Assembly (NCBI RefSeq): GCF_040298565.1
Contig: NZ_JBEPAK010000176.1
Location: forward strand, 1-14,917
Reading direction: 5' to 3'
DNA from: Kitasatospora sp040298565
GTDB taxonomy: Bacteria; Actinomycetota; Actinomycetes; Streptomycetales; Streptomycetaceae
Length of the DNA: 14,917 nt
This document shows, piece by piece, positions 6,634 through 13,312 of this stretch; position 1 is the stretch's first letter; each line of letters starts with the position of its first letter. The notes beneath the pieces were generated by a model that saw only the letters and a program-made list of their open reading frames with translations, ran no database searches and was not told where the DNA came from. Both the position numbers and the translations under genes were made by a program.

Positions 6634-7394
6634 CACGCCCCGCAGGGCTCGTGCGGGCGCTCGCGGTCCGCCGAGTAGAGGTGGCTGTCGCGGAACTGCT
6701 CGGCGGCGAGGGTGCGGCCGACGATGATGACGGCGGTGCGGACCACGCCCGCCGCCTTGACCTGCCCGGCGATGTCGGCGAGCGTGCCGCGCAGCACCAG
6801 TTCGTCGGGGCGGCTGGCCATCGCGACCACGGCGGTCGGGCAGTCCGCGCCGTAGTGGGGGAGCAGTTGCTCGACGACGTCGTCCACGTACCCGGCGGCC
6901 AGGTGCAGCACCAGCAGGGCGCCGCTGCGGCCCAGGGTGGCGAGGTCCTCGCCCGCCGGCATCGGGGTGGCGCGCTTGGCGATCCGGGTGAGGATCACGG
7001 TCTGCCCGACCGTCGGGACGGTCAGCTCGCGCTTGAGCGCGGCCGCGGCCGCGGCGAAGGCGGGCACGCCCGGGACGACCTCGTACGGGACGGCTGCCGC
7101 GTCCAGCCGGCGCATCTGCTCCGCGACGGCGGAGAAGACGGACGGGTCGCCGGAGTGCAACCGGGCCACGTCCTGGCCGGCCCGGTGCGCGGCGACCAAC
7201 TCGGCGGTGATCTGGTCCAGGTTGAGCTGCGCGGTGTCGACCAGCCGGGCGCCGGGCGGGCACTCGTCCAGCAGCTCGCGCGGGACGAGGCTGCCGGCGT
7301 ACAGGCAGACCTCGGCCCGGGCCAGGATGCGCTGGCCGCGGAGGGTGATCAGGTCGGCCGCACCCGGGCCGGCTCCGATGAAGTAGACGGTCAC
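6633..7394 (-). CDS. cobM: Precorrin-4 C11-methyltransferase, CobM/CbiF type
   Basis: SAM-dependent methylation of C11 of (cobalt-)precorrin-4 in corrin-ring synthesis. The 253-residue product is a classical tetrapyrrole methylase: GAGPGAADLITLRG at 7-20, LHSGDPSVF at 79-87 and VPGVPAF at 107-113. The SAM-binding loops and the family length are intact. The start is GTG 7394, with AGGAGG seven bases upstream. The GTG overlaps the cobL stop by four bases (GTGA), and the ribosome site lies inside cobL. The stop overlaps the cobK ATG by one base, so cobL-cobM-cobK form a tight operon. The C-terminal 15 or so residues are polar and not conserved. Confidence 0.94.
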   Translation of the reverse strand: MTVYFIGAGPGAADLITLRGQRILARAEVCLYAGSLVPRELLDECPPGARLVDTAQLNLDQITAELVAAHRAGQDVARLHSGDPSVFSAVAEQMRRLDAAAVPYEVVPGVPAFAAAAAALKRELTVPTVGQTVILTRIAKRATPMPAGEDLATLGRSGALLVLHLAAGYVDDVVEQLLPHYGADCPTAVVAMASRPDELVLRGTLADIAGQVKAAGVVRTAVIIVGRTLAAEQFRDSHLYSADRERPHEPCGA

Positions 7395-8629
7395 GAGGCG
7401 TCCTCCTGGGGGGTGTCGGGCTTGACGGCGGACCACTGGGTGACCGGCATGGCCTGCCGCCACCCGGTGAAGCCGCCCACCGGAACGGCGTGGGCGACGG
7501 CCAGCTTGACGAGTTCCCCGCCGTGGCGCCGGTACCACTCGGTGAGCAGCGCCTCGGACTCCAGCGTCACGGTGTTGGCGACCAGGCGGCCGCCGGGGCG
7601 CAGCTCGGCCCAGCAACTGTCCAGCAGGCCGGGCACGGTGAGGCCGCCGCCGATGAACACCGCGTCGGGGGCGGGGAGTTCGGCGAGCGCGGCGGGGGCG
7701 GAGCCGGTCACCACCCGCAGCCGGGGCACGCCGAGCGCGGCGGCGTTGCGGGCGATGCGCCCGGCCCGGACGGGGTCGCGTTCGATGCTGACCGCCTGGC
7801 AGTCGCGGTGGGCGCGCAGCCATTCCACGGCGATCGAGCCGGATCCGCCCCCGACGTCCCAGAGCAGTTCGCCGGGGGAGGGGGCGAGGGTGGCGAGGGT
7901 GGCGGCCCGCACGTGCCGCTTGGTGAGCTGGCCGTCGCTCTCGTAGGCGGCGTCGGGCAGACCGGGCACGAGGGAGCTGCGGGGGCCTTCGCCGAGTTCG
8001 AGGGCGATGACGTTCAGCGGATCCCCGGCGGGGTGCGGCCAGCCGTCGGCGGGGCCGTCCAGCCGGCGCTCGGCGGGGGAGCCGAGCTGTTCCAGGACGT
8101 GCAGGCGGGCGCCGCCGTACCCGCGTTCGGTGAGCAGCGCGGCGACGGCGGCCGGAGTGGCGGCGTCGGCGCTGAGCACCAGCAGGCGGCGGCCCGGGTG
8201 GAGGGCGAGCGAGAGGGTGTCCAGCGGGCGGCCGACCAGACTGATCACCTCGGGGGCCTCCAGCGCCCAGCCGAGCCGGGCGCAGGCGTAGGACACGGAC
8301 GAGGGGTGGGGCAGCACGCGCAGCCGCTCGGCGCCGACGGTCTCTGCGAGGGTGCGGCCGATGCCGTAGAACATCGGGTCGCCGCTGGCCAGGACGGCGA
8401 CGCGGCGCTCGGCGTGCGCGGCGAGCAGCCCGGGTACGGCCGGGCGCAGCGGCGACGGCCAGGGGACGCGTTCGGCGGTGACGGTGTCGCGGGGCAGCAG
8501 CTCCAGCTGCCGGGGGCCGCCGATGACCACCTGGGCGGCCTGCAGCTCGGCGCGGGAGGCGGCGGCGAGGCCGGCCCAGCCGTCGGCCCCGATCCCGACG
8601 ACGGCGATCGGATGGGACAGCTCGGGCAC
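7391..8629 (-). CDS. cobL: Precorrin-6Y C5,15-methyltransferase (decarboxylating), CbiE-CbiT fusion
   Basis: A two-domain enzyme that methylates C5 and C15 of precorrin-6B and removes the acetate carboxyl on ring C, giving precorrin-8. The N-terminal CbiE-type tetrapyrrole methylase (about 1-212) has GIGADGW at 12-18 and SGDPMFYG at 82-89. The C-terminal CbiT-type Rossmann methylase (about 225-402) has LTKRHVR at 235-241 and the SAM loop WDVGGGSGSIAVEW at 257-270. At 412 residues it has the full length of fused CobL proteins. GTG 8629 is the start, with GAGGAG a short distance upstream. It is the first gene of the cob run; a TAGGCT -10 box lies about 60 bases upstream and no cobalamin riboswitch fits in the 128-bp spacer. 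Confidence 0.95.
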   Translation of the reverse strand: MPELSHPIAVVGIGADGWAGLAAASRAELQAAQVVIGGPRQLELLPRDTVTAERVPWPSPLRPAVPGLLAAHAERRVAVLASGDPMFYGIGRTLAETVGAERLRVLPHPSSVSYACARLGWALEAPEVISLVGRPLDTLSLALHPGRRLLVLSADAATPAAVAALLTERGYGGARLHVLEQLGSPAERRLDGPADGWPHPAGDPLNVIALELGEGPRSSLVPGLPDAAYESDGQLTKRHVRAATLATLAPSPGELLWDVGGGSGSIAVEWLRAHRDCQAVSIERDPVRAGRIARNAAALGVPRLRVVTGSAPAALAELPAPDAVFIGGGLTVPGLLDSCWAELRPGGRLVANTVTLESEALLTEWYRRHGGELVKLAVAHAVPVGGFTGWRQAMPVTQWSAVKPDTPQEDAS

Positions 8630-8664
8630 CGGGTGGCTCCTCGTCGTTCGGCGGGCCGGCGGGA

Positions 8665-8692
8665 GGTGGATCCCACCAGCCGGGGCAGCCTA
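8665..8692 (-). promoter_or_regulatory. Candidate promoter of the cobL-cobM-cobK operon
   Basis: On the minus strand TAGGCT (8692 to 8687) is a good match to the -10 box of streptomycete housekeeping promoters (TAGnnT class). No clear -35 is seen 16-19 bases upstream. The predicted start near 8680 leaves a leader of about 50 bases. GGTGG and CCACC (8665-8669 and 8673-8677) form a short inverted repeat just downstream of the predicted start, a possible operator. Confidence 0.4.
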
Positions 8693-8730
8693 CCTGGCGG
8701 TTCGCGGCCGCTCGGCGGCTCCCCCGGCCT

Positions 8731-8775
8731 TCACCGGTCCGCCCAGTCGCCCGGCCATCACCGGTCCGCCCAGTC
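8731..8775. repeat. In-frame 27-bp duplication at the 3' end of the cyclotransferase gene
   Basis: TCACCGGTCCGCCCAGTC occurs at 8731-8748 and 8758-8775, an 18-bp perfect match with a 27-bp period. The right copy holds the last codons and stop of the minus-strand gene, encoding DWADR then stop. The period is nine codons, so read-through of the stop would give WPGDWADR and a second stop in the same frame. Confidence 0.85.
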
Positions 8776-9201
8776 CCCCGAGGGGATCAGGGCCGGCCGC
8801 TCCCGCAGCCGTGCCTCCGCGGCCGGTCCGGCGAGGTACACCCACGCGTCCCGCAGCTCGCCCGCCGCCGTCCGCACCGCCAGCCGCCGCCGCACGTACA
8901 GCCCCGTCCCGTCCGCCCGGCAGTCCTCCAGCCGGTCCAGCGCCGCGAGCGCCCCGGCGTACGCGCCCGCCCGTACGGTGATCAGCTCGCCCGTGATCCG
9001 CCGCCCGGGCGTCGGGTCGAGGACCGCGTAGGGGAAGCCCGGGCCCGCGTGGAGGGCCGCGCCGACCAGCACCGCCGGGCGGATCTCGGCGCAGCGCCCG
9101 GCCAGGTGCACGGCGTGGTTGCGGCCGTCGCTGCGCAGCGTGCCGTACACGAAGAACGGCAGCGCCTGTTCGGCCGGCGGGGCCTCCTCGGGTACGGACA
9201 C
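8758..9201 (-). CDS. Gamma-glutamylcyclotransferase-like (AIG2/GGCT fold) protein
   Basis: A 147-residue protein of the gamma-glutamylcyclotransferase/AIG2 superfamily, whose proven members cyclise gamma-glutamyl amines or peptides to 5-oxoproline. Residues 17-23 are FVYGTLR, the substrate-binding loop of the family, followed by SDGRNH; LDRLED at 88-93 includes E92, the likely general acid/base; GLYVRR (100-105) and DAWVYLAG (118-125) complete the barrel pattern. The start GTG 9201 has AGGAGG eight bases upstream; the first 13 residues are variable and Pro/Glu-rich. It is divergent from the EamA gene and precedes cobL on the same strand after 128 bp. Its substrate and any link to cobalamin are unknown. 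The 3' end carries a 27-bp duplication. Confidence 0.85.
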   Translation of the reverse strand: MSVPEEAPPAEQALPFFVYGTLRSDGRNHAVHLAGRCAEIRPAVLVGAALHAGPGFPYAVLDPTPGRRITGELITVRAGAYAGALAALDRLEDCRADGTGLYVRRRLAVRTAAGELRDAWVYLAGPAAEARLRERPALIPSGDWADR

Positions 9202-9333
9202 GGGTTCGACCTCCTCGGGGCGGGAGGGCCCACGGTACGTCCTGCCGCCCGAACGGTGATACCCGGTGGCGCGGTGGGCGTCCGATGCGCTGTCATGGCG
9301 GTGTTCTGCCAGCAGCGTCCAAGGGGGACACCC

Positions 9334-10446
9334 ATGACATCGCCCGCCTCCTCCCAACCGGCGACCACCTCCGGTGGCAGCCCGGACCCCGGCGTCCGCG
9401 ACGTCCGCGACGTCCCCCCGGCTTCTCCGGGCCCCACCGCCGCTCCGGACGCCGCCGGCCCGACGATCCCGACGGGTCCCGCCGACCTCGCCCGCCCCGC
9501 GGACGCCGCCGAGCCGGCCACCCGCCTGGGCGGCGCGGTCTGGCTCGCGCTCGGCGTGGTCTACGTCGTCTGGGGCTCCACCTACCTGGGGATCCGGATC
9601 GCGGTGGAGACGATGCCGTCGTTCCTCTCCGCCGCGGCCCGCTTCCTCACGGCGGGCCTGGTGCTGGTCGGCTACCTGCTGGTCCGCCAGGGCCCGGCCG
9701 CTCTGCGGGTGAGCGGTCGCCAGCTGGCCTCCGCCGCCCTGGTCGGCGTGCTGCTGCTGACCGGCGGCAACGGGCTGGTGGTGCTGGGCGAGACCTCCGT
9801 CCCCTCCGGACTGGCCGCCCTGCTGGTGGCCGCCGTCCCGCTCTGGATGGTGGTGTTGACGTCCTTCGGCGGCGAGCGCCCCGGGCGGGCCGAGATCGGC
9901 GGGGTGCTGCTGGGCCTGGTCGGCCTCGGGGTGCTGTCCGCTCCCGCGATCGGCGGGTCGGTCAAGCCGCTCGGCGTGGTCCTGGTCATCTGCGCGACCC
10001 TGACCTGGGCGGCGGGCTCGTTCGCCAGCAAGCGGATCCCCATGCCGGGCAACGTGCTCACGGCGAGCGCGTACCAGATGCTGGCCGGCGGCCTCTGCGA
10101 TCTGCTGATCGGCCTGGTGCGCGGTGAGCAGCACGGGTTCGACCTCGCGGCCGTCTCCGGCCGCTCCTGGCTGGCCCTGGCCTACCTGGTGCTGTTCGGC
10201 TCGCTGCTCGCCTTCACCGCGTACGCCTGGCTGCTGCGGTCCGCCCCGCTCACCCTGGTGGCCACCTACGCCTACGTGAACCCGGTGGTGGCGGTGCTGC
10301 TGGGTTGGCTGATCCTGGCCGAGCCGCTGACCGGCCCGACCCTGGCGGGCGGGTCGATCGTGGTGGCCGGCGTCTGCCTGGTGGTGAGCGTCAGTCGGCG
10401 GCCGGGGCGTTCGGCGAAGGCGAAGCCGGCGTCCGCTCGTAGGTGA
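9334..10446 (+). CDS. EamA-family (drug/metabolite) transporter
   Basis: A 370-residue inner-membrane exporter of the drug/metabolite transporter superfamily, with two EamA repeats predicted to give about ten membrane helices. The first helix (about 66-88) ends in VVWGSTYLGIR, typical of YedA/RhaT-like members; the second repeat ends with the characteristic APLTLVATYAYVNPVVAVLLGWLILAEPLT pattern (304-333). The first 62 residues are a Pro/Ala/Thr-rich, probably disordered cytoplasmic extension containing VRDVRDV. ATG 9334 is the start: AGGGGG lies about six bases upstream and the codons before it are not family-like. The substrate cannot be told; amino acids or toxic metabolites are usual for the family. 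The last 56 bp overlap the 3' end of the opposite-strand reductase gene, an antisense arrangement. Confidence 0.92.
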   Translation: MTSPASSQPATTSGGSPDPGVRDVRDVPPASPGPTAAPDAAGPTIPTGPADLARPADAAEPATRLGGAVWLALGVVYVVWGSTYLGIRIAVETMPSFLSAAARFLTAGLVLVGYLLVRQGPAALRVSGRQLASAALVGVLLLTGGNGLVVLGETSVPSGLAALLVAAVPLWMVVLTSFGGERPGRAEIGGVLLGLVGLGVLSAPAIGGSVKPLGVVLVICATLTWAAGSFASKRIPMPGNVLTASAYQMLAGGLCDLLIGLVRGEQHGFDLAAVSGRSWLALAYLVLFGSLLAFTAYAWLLRSAPLTLVATYAYVNPVVAVLLGWLILAEPLTGPTLAGGSIVVAGVCLVVSVSRRPGRSAKAKPASARR

Positions 10447-11005
10447 GGACGACGTTCCCGCGCTCGAAGACCCGGCTGTCGGTGAGCGTGAAGGCGCGCG
10501 GCTCGAAGCCCGCCCGGAACAGCGGGATGCCGGATCCGGCCACCACCGGGTACTGCTTGACGACCAGTTCGTCGATCTCGGGCAGCAGCTGACCGGCCAG
10601 GTCGGCGCCGCCGCAGAGCCAGATGCCGAGCCCGTCCTCCCGCTTGAGGCGACGGACGACGGTCAGCGGGTCCTCGGCGGTGACCTCCACGGCCGGGTCC
10701 GGGCTCGTCGCCAGCGTGCGGGAGAAGACGATCTGCCGCAGGTGGGCGTACGGGCTGGTGAGTCCGACGGCCAGCCCGACGTCGTAGCTGCCGCGGCCCT
10801 GGAGCACGGTGTCGAAGCGCTTGTTGGGCGCCTCCGCGATGCCGACTGCCGCGCGCCCGGGGGTGGCGATGGTCTCCGGGTACTCGGAGAACAGTGTCGG
10901 AGCGTAGTCCTCGGTCACGAACGGGGCGAAGAACTCGTAGCCGCCGTCCGGGGCGGCGATGAAACCGTCGATGGTGGCGCCGACGACGTAGCTGAGCTTG
11001 CGCAT
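10391..11005 (-). CDS. RibD C-terminal / dihydrofolate reductase-like protein
   Basis: A 204-residue NAD(P)H-dependent reductase of the RibD-C/DHFR-like superfamily, often annotated as a dihydrofolate reductase family protein. Features: the start RKLSYVVGATIDGFIAAPDG (2-20), a QGRGSYD motif (69-75), VFSRTL (93-98), GIWLCGGADLAGQLL (127-141) forming the dinucleotide-binding loop, and DELVVKQYPVVAGSGIPLF (145-163). ATG 11005 has AAGGA about five bases upstream. True DHFR or riboflavin activity is unlikely; most such genes are accessory reductases of unknown substrate. It is divergent from a TetR gene with a palindromic operator candidate between them, so it is probably the regulator's main target. 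The C-terminal Pro/Ser tail is encoded in the overlap with the EamA gene. Confidence 0.88.
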   Translation of the reverse strand: MRKLSYVVGATIDGFIAAPDGGYEFFAPFVTEDYAPTLFSEYPETIATPGRAAVGIAEAPNKRFDTVLQGRGSYDVGLAVGLTSPYAHLRQIVFSRTLATSPDPAVEVTAEDPLTVVRRLKREDGLGIWLCGGADLAGQLLPEIDELVVKQYPVVAGSGIPLFRAGFEPRAFTLTDSRVFERGNVVLTYERTPASPSPNAPAAD

Positions 11006-11066
11006 ACAGGTCCTTGGGGTCGAGGGGTGGGGCGGTCGGGGCCCGGACGGGTAAGGCGTCCAGGTC

Positions 11067-11108
11067 GGCAACCACTATGATCATAGTACTCCAGGCGTAG
11101 TGGTTGCC
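11067..11108. promoter_or_regulatory. Palindromic operator with divergent -10 boxes, reductase/TetR spacer
   Basis: ACTATGATCATAGT (11074-11087) is a perfect 14-bp palindrome and much more AT-rich than its surroundings. It contains TATGAT, a good -10 hexamer, on both strands (plus 11076-11081; minus 11085 to 11080). It lies inside a larger perfect inverted repeat, GGCAACCACTA (11067-11077) and TAGTGGTTGCC (11098-11108). This fits a TetR-type operator that would block both divergent promoters. The -35 regions are weak on both sides. Confidence 0.65.
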
Positions 11109-11115
11109 AGCCCCT

Positions 11116-11166
11116 GCGGAATCTTCCGCCCTGCGGGGATCTCGCGCCCTACGGGATCTCGCGCCC
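11116..11166. repeat. Three 17-18 bp tandem repeats in the TetR leader
   Basis: GGGATCTCGCGCCC occurs at 11136-11149 and 11153-11166 (period 17). A diverged copy, GGAATCTTCCGCCC, is at 11118-11131; it contains the perfect inverted repeat GCGGAA-TC-TTCCGC (11116-11129). They lie between the operator and the TetR start codon, in the predicted 5' leader. Confidence 0.7.
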
Positions 11167-11169
11167 CAC

Positions 11170-11205
11170 GGGGCCTCCCCGGCAGCTCCACCGCCCGGAG
11201 GCCCC
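11170..11205 (+). other. Leader stem-loop upstream of the TetR gene
   Basis: GGGGCCTCC (11170-11178) pairs perfectly with GGAGGCCCC (11197-11205), a 9-bp stem with an 18-base loop, 20 bases before the AGGAGG ribosome site. It may affect translation or act as an attenuator. The predicted leader is about 155 bases, long for a TetR gene. Confidence 0.4.
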
Positions 11206-11242
11206 CTAAGGCGCGGGCGAGCGCAGGAGGGAGAATCGGCCC

Positions 11243-11818
11243 ATGGTCCAGAACCCCGCCCGCCGCACCGCCCTTGCCGACGCCGCCATCGAGGTCCTCG
11301 CCCGGGAGGGTGCCAGGGGCCTCACCTTCCGCGCCGTCGACGTGCAGGCCGGCGTGCCCAACGGCACGGCCTCCAACTACTTCGCCAACCGGGACCAGCT
11401 GCTGCACCAGACCGCACGGCACATCCACCAGCGGCTCACCCCCGACCCGGCGATCCTCGCCGAGCTGCTGCGCGCCCCCCGCGACCGCAAGCTGGTCGCC
11501 GCCCTGATGCACGACCTCATCCGCCGCATCGCCGCCGACCGGGCCGGCTACCTCGCGATGCTCGAACTGCGCCTGGAAGCCACCCGCCGCCCCGAGCTGC
11601 GGGCCCAGCTCACCGGCACCGTCCGCGAGGAGCTGGAGGCCAACATCGCGTACCACCTCGGCGAGGGCCTGCCCGGCGACCGCCGTACCGTCGTCGTCCT
11701 CTACCTCGCCATGACCGGCCTGATCGTCGAACACCTCACCCTCCCCGAGGTGTTGGGCGCCGACGGGCTGCCCGCGCTGATCGACGCCGCCGTCGAGCGG
11801 ATCGTGCCGGCGCTCTGA
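11243..11818 (+). CDS. TetR/AcrR-family transcriptional regulator
   Basis: A 191-residue one-component repressor. The N-terminal helix-turn-helix spans about 8-54, with LADAAIEVLAREGARGLTFR and then VQAGVPNGTASNYFANRDQLL, in which NGTASNYF forms the recognition helix region. The C-terminal ligand and dimerisation domain (about 60-191) is helical and resembles the TetR_C groups that contain a conserved LELRLEATRRPELR segment (107-120). ATG 11243 is preceded by AGGAGGGAG at 9-13 bases. It is divergent from the RibD/DHFR-like reductase gene; the perfect palindrome at 11074-11087 is the likely operator for both genes, implying self-repression. The ligand is unknown. Downstream, convergent with the EF-hand gene, is a repeat-rich 87-bp spacer. 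Confidence 0.92.
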   Translation: MVQNPARRTALADAAIEVLAREGARGLTFRAVDVQAGVPNGTASNYFANRDQLLHQTARHIHQRLTPDPAILAELLRAPRDRKLVAALMHDLIRRIAADRAGYLAMLELRLEATRRPELRAQLTGTVREELEANIAYHLGEGLPGDRRTVVVLYLAMTGLIVEHLTLPEVLGADGLPALIDAAVERIVPAL

Positions 11819-11823
11819 AGCCC

Positions 11824-11908
11824 GCGCCCGTTCGGCGTCCGTTCGGCGCCCGCGGTCAACCCGTGCCGGTCCGGCGCCCGTTCGGCGTCCGTCCGGCGCC
11901 CGCGGTCA
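11824..11908. repeat. 35-bp direct repeat, 50-bp period, ending at the EF-hand stop codon
   Basis: Positions 11824-11858 and 11874-11908 match at 34 of 35 bases (one T/C difference, at 11843 against 11893). Each copy contains 11-bp subrepeats of the GCGYCCGTTCG type. The right end of copy 2 is exactly the TCA (11906-11908) that is the EF-hand stop on the minus strand; copy 1 ends in the same TCA. The repeats fill most of the spacer between the convergent TetR and EF-hand genes and may include weak terminator stems built from GGCGCC. Confidence 0.85.
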
Positions 11909-12469
11909 GCGCTCGTACGGCGGTTTGCCCGTCCACCAGTTGCCCGGGGCCTCCGGGTCGCGGCTGGTCCAGTACTCGATGATCGCACTCGTGAACTCGG
12001 CGGCCGACAGCGTCCCGTCCCCGTCGAGGTCGAGGTGGTGGAAGGCCTCGTCGGCGTCGTCCCGGCTGAGGCCGGCGAAGTGGCCGCGCTGGAAGACGAA
12101 GAACTCGCCGGCGTCCACCGTCCCGCTGCGGTCGGCGTCGGCCACGGTGAGGAAGGCCTCGGCGAGCGAGCCCAGGATCTCCCGGGCGGCCTCCGGGTCG
12201 TCGGCGAGCGAGCCGGTCGAGGCGACGAACTGCTGGCGCGTGATCGCCTCCGTCCCGGCGGGCTTCCCGGCGAGGTGCAGGTCGTGCCAGATGGTCAGGT
12301 AGGCGCGGACGATGACGGCCTCCGCCTCCGAGCCCTCCCGGTGGCCGAGCGAGCGGGCCACCGACTGGCCCATCAGCACGTGGTCCCGCTCGGTGAGCAG
12401 GCCGTCCCCGTCCGCGTCGAGGTGGTCGAAGCCGTGGTTGATCTTCGCGATGAGCAGGTCGTCCGACAC
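11906..12469 (-). CDS. EF-hand calcium-binding protein (calerythrin-like)
   Basis: A 187-residue cytoplasmic protein of the bacterial calerythrin/sarcoplasmic-calcium-binding type, acting as a calcium buffer or sensor. EF-hand loops: DADGDGLLTERD at 18-29 (Asp instead of Glu at position 12), DADRSGTVDAGE at 111-122 and DLDGDGTLSAAE at 147-158, both canonical. The expected second hand, around 68-81, has lost its ligand pattern, giving three working sites as in calerythrin. The C-terminus NWWTGKPPYER is typical of the streptomycete family. GTG 12469 is the start, with GGAGG six bases upstream. A weak -10 box lies upstream at 12535-12540. It is convergent with the TetR gene, and the stop codon lies in a duplicated 35-bp repeat. 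Confidence 0.92.
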   Translation of the reverse strand: MSDDLLIAKINHGFDHLDADGDGLLTERDHVLMGQSVARSLGHREGSEAEAVIVRAYLTIWHDLHLAGKPAGTEAITRQQFVASTGSLADDPEAAREILGSLAEAFLTVADADRSGTVDAGEFFVFQRGHFAGLSRDDADEAFHHLDLDGDGTLSAAEFTSAIIEYWTSRDPEAPGNWWTGKPPYER

Positions 12470-12534
12470 AGGGCCCCTCCGGTGGGGATTTCCGCGGCTC
12501 CAGGGACGCGCACAGGGGGTGTCGCGTCGCCAGC

Positions 12535-12540
12535 ACGCTA
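12535..12540 (-). promoter_or_regulatory. Weak -10 candidate for the EF-hand gene
   Basis: TAGCGT on the minus strand (12540 to 12535) fits TAnnnT and would start transcription near 12528, about 58 bases before GTG 12469. No convincing -35 accompanies it. Confidence 0.25.
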
Positions 12541-12602
12541 ATGCCTCGAGCCCGCTCGCGCAGCCGAACCGGGGGGCGAACCGCGAGGCCGGCGGCCCCG
12601 GC

Positions 12603-13052
12603 TCAGCCGCTCTGCCGGTCGGCCCGGACGTACGCCACCGGGAGCAGGTCCGACACCGGCAGGGCGCCCAGCCGGCCGTGCCGCTCGACGATGACCCGCG
12701 CCCCCGGGAAGTGGTCCAGCAGCACCTGGCGGCAGCGCCCGCACGGCGGCACCACCCCGCGCCCCTCGTCGGCGAAGGCCGGCACCGTGGTCAGGTCGTA
12801 GGCTCCCTGCCCGGCCGCCGCCCCGATGAGCACCAGCTCCGCGCACGGGCCGCCGGTGAAGTGGTGGACGTTCACGGCCGTGAAGATCCGGCCGTCGGCG
12901 TTGCGGCCGGCCGCCGCCACGGTGCGGTCGTCGCCCCGCGCGTACCGCTCGGCCACCGCCCGGGCCGCCGCGACGAGTTCCGCGTCGACCTCTCCGTCGA
13001 TCGTTCCGTCGACCTCCGCGTGATCGTCAGCCGCATGACCGATGCCGGACAT
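12603..13052 (-). CDS. Cytidine deaminase-family protein
   Basis: A 149-residue zinc-dependent deaminase of the CDA superfamily. The active site is complete: C70-A71-E72 in GGPCAELVLIG (zinc ligand and proton shuttle Glu) and PPCGRCRQVLLDH (102-114), in which C104 and C107 are the other zinc ligands. CAE rather than HAE is the tetrameric CDA type. The NVHHF segment (61-65) replaces the usual N-x-E substrate motif seen in cytidine deaminases (no Glu at this place), so the substrate may not be cytidine; blasticidin-S-deaminase-like enzymes are an alternative. The first 25 or so residues are acidic and not conserved. ATG 13052 has GGGAGGA nine bases upstream. A weak 5-bp hairpin (12588-12602) abuts the stop. 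It is divergent from glyA. Confidence 0.85.
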   Translation of the reverse strand: MSGIGHAADDHAEVDGTIDGEVDAELVAAARAVAERYARGDDRTVAAAGRNADGRIFTAVNVHHFTGGPCAELVLIGAAAGQGAYDLTTVPAFADEGRGVVPPCGRCRQVLLDHFPGARVIVERHGRLGALPVSDLLPVAYVRADRQSG

Positions 13053-13300
13053 GGCCGCCGGTCCTCCCGGGCCGAAGGGATGGAACCGGCCGAACCGGAT
13101 CGAGACGGGGCCGACCTCACACGCCTCGATCACGGCCGTGCGGCCCGTCGTCGCGCCACTTCTCCCACTCCTCCGCGCGGAGCCGCCTCCCGCCCCGCCC
13201 CCGGCGCCCCACCGCCCGGTCCGGGCACCCGCCCGGACGCCCCGCCCGGACCTGCCCGTACCGCATGCTGAGACCCCCGCGCCGGTCCCCGCCGTGTTGG

Positions 13301-13306
13301 TACGAT
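13301..13306 (+). promoter_or_regulatory. -10 box of glyA
   Basis: TACGAT matches TAnnnT. Usual spacing puts the transcription start at about 13313, which is the first base of riboswitch helix P1. No good -35 is seen. The rest of the 13053-13300 spacer shows no gene or clear structure. Confidence 0.5.
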
Positions 13307-13312
13307 CCCGGT

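Noticed and set aside
8630..8757. Cobalamin riboswitch ahead of cobL
   Set aside because: The spacer is too short for a full aptamer and lacks the conserved core.
7490..9031. 513-codon plus-strand frame opposite cobL
   Set aside because: Gly/Ala-rich shadow with no domain; cobL is unambiguous.
11081..11734. Minus-strand frame opposite the TetR gene
   Set aside because: No recognisable domain; the TetR helix-turn-helix on the plus strand explains the region.
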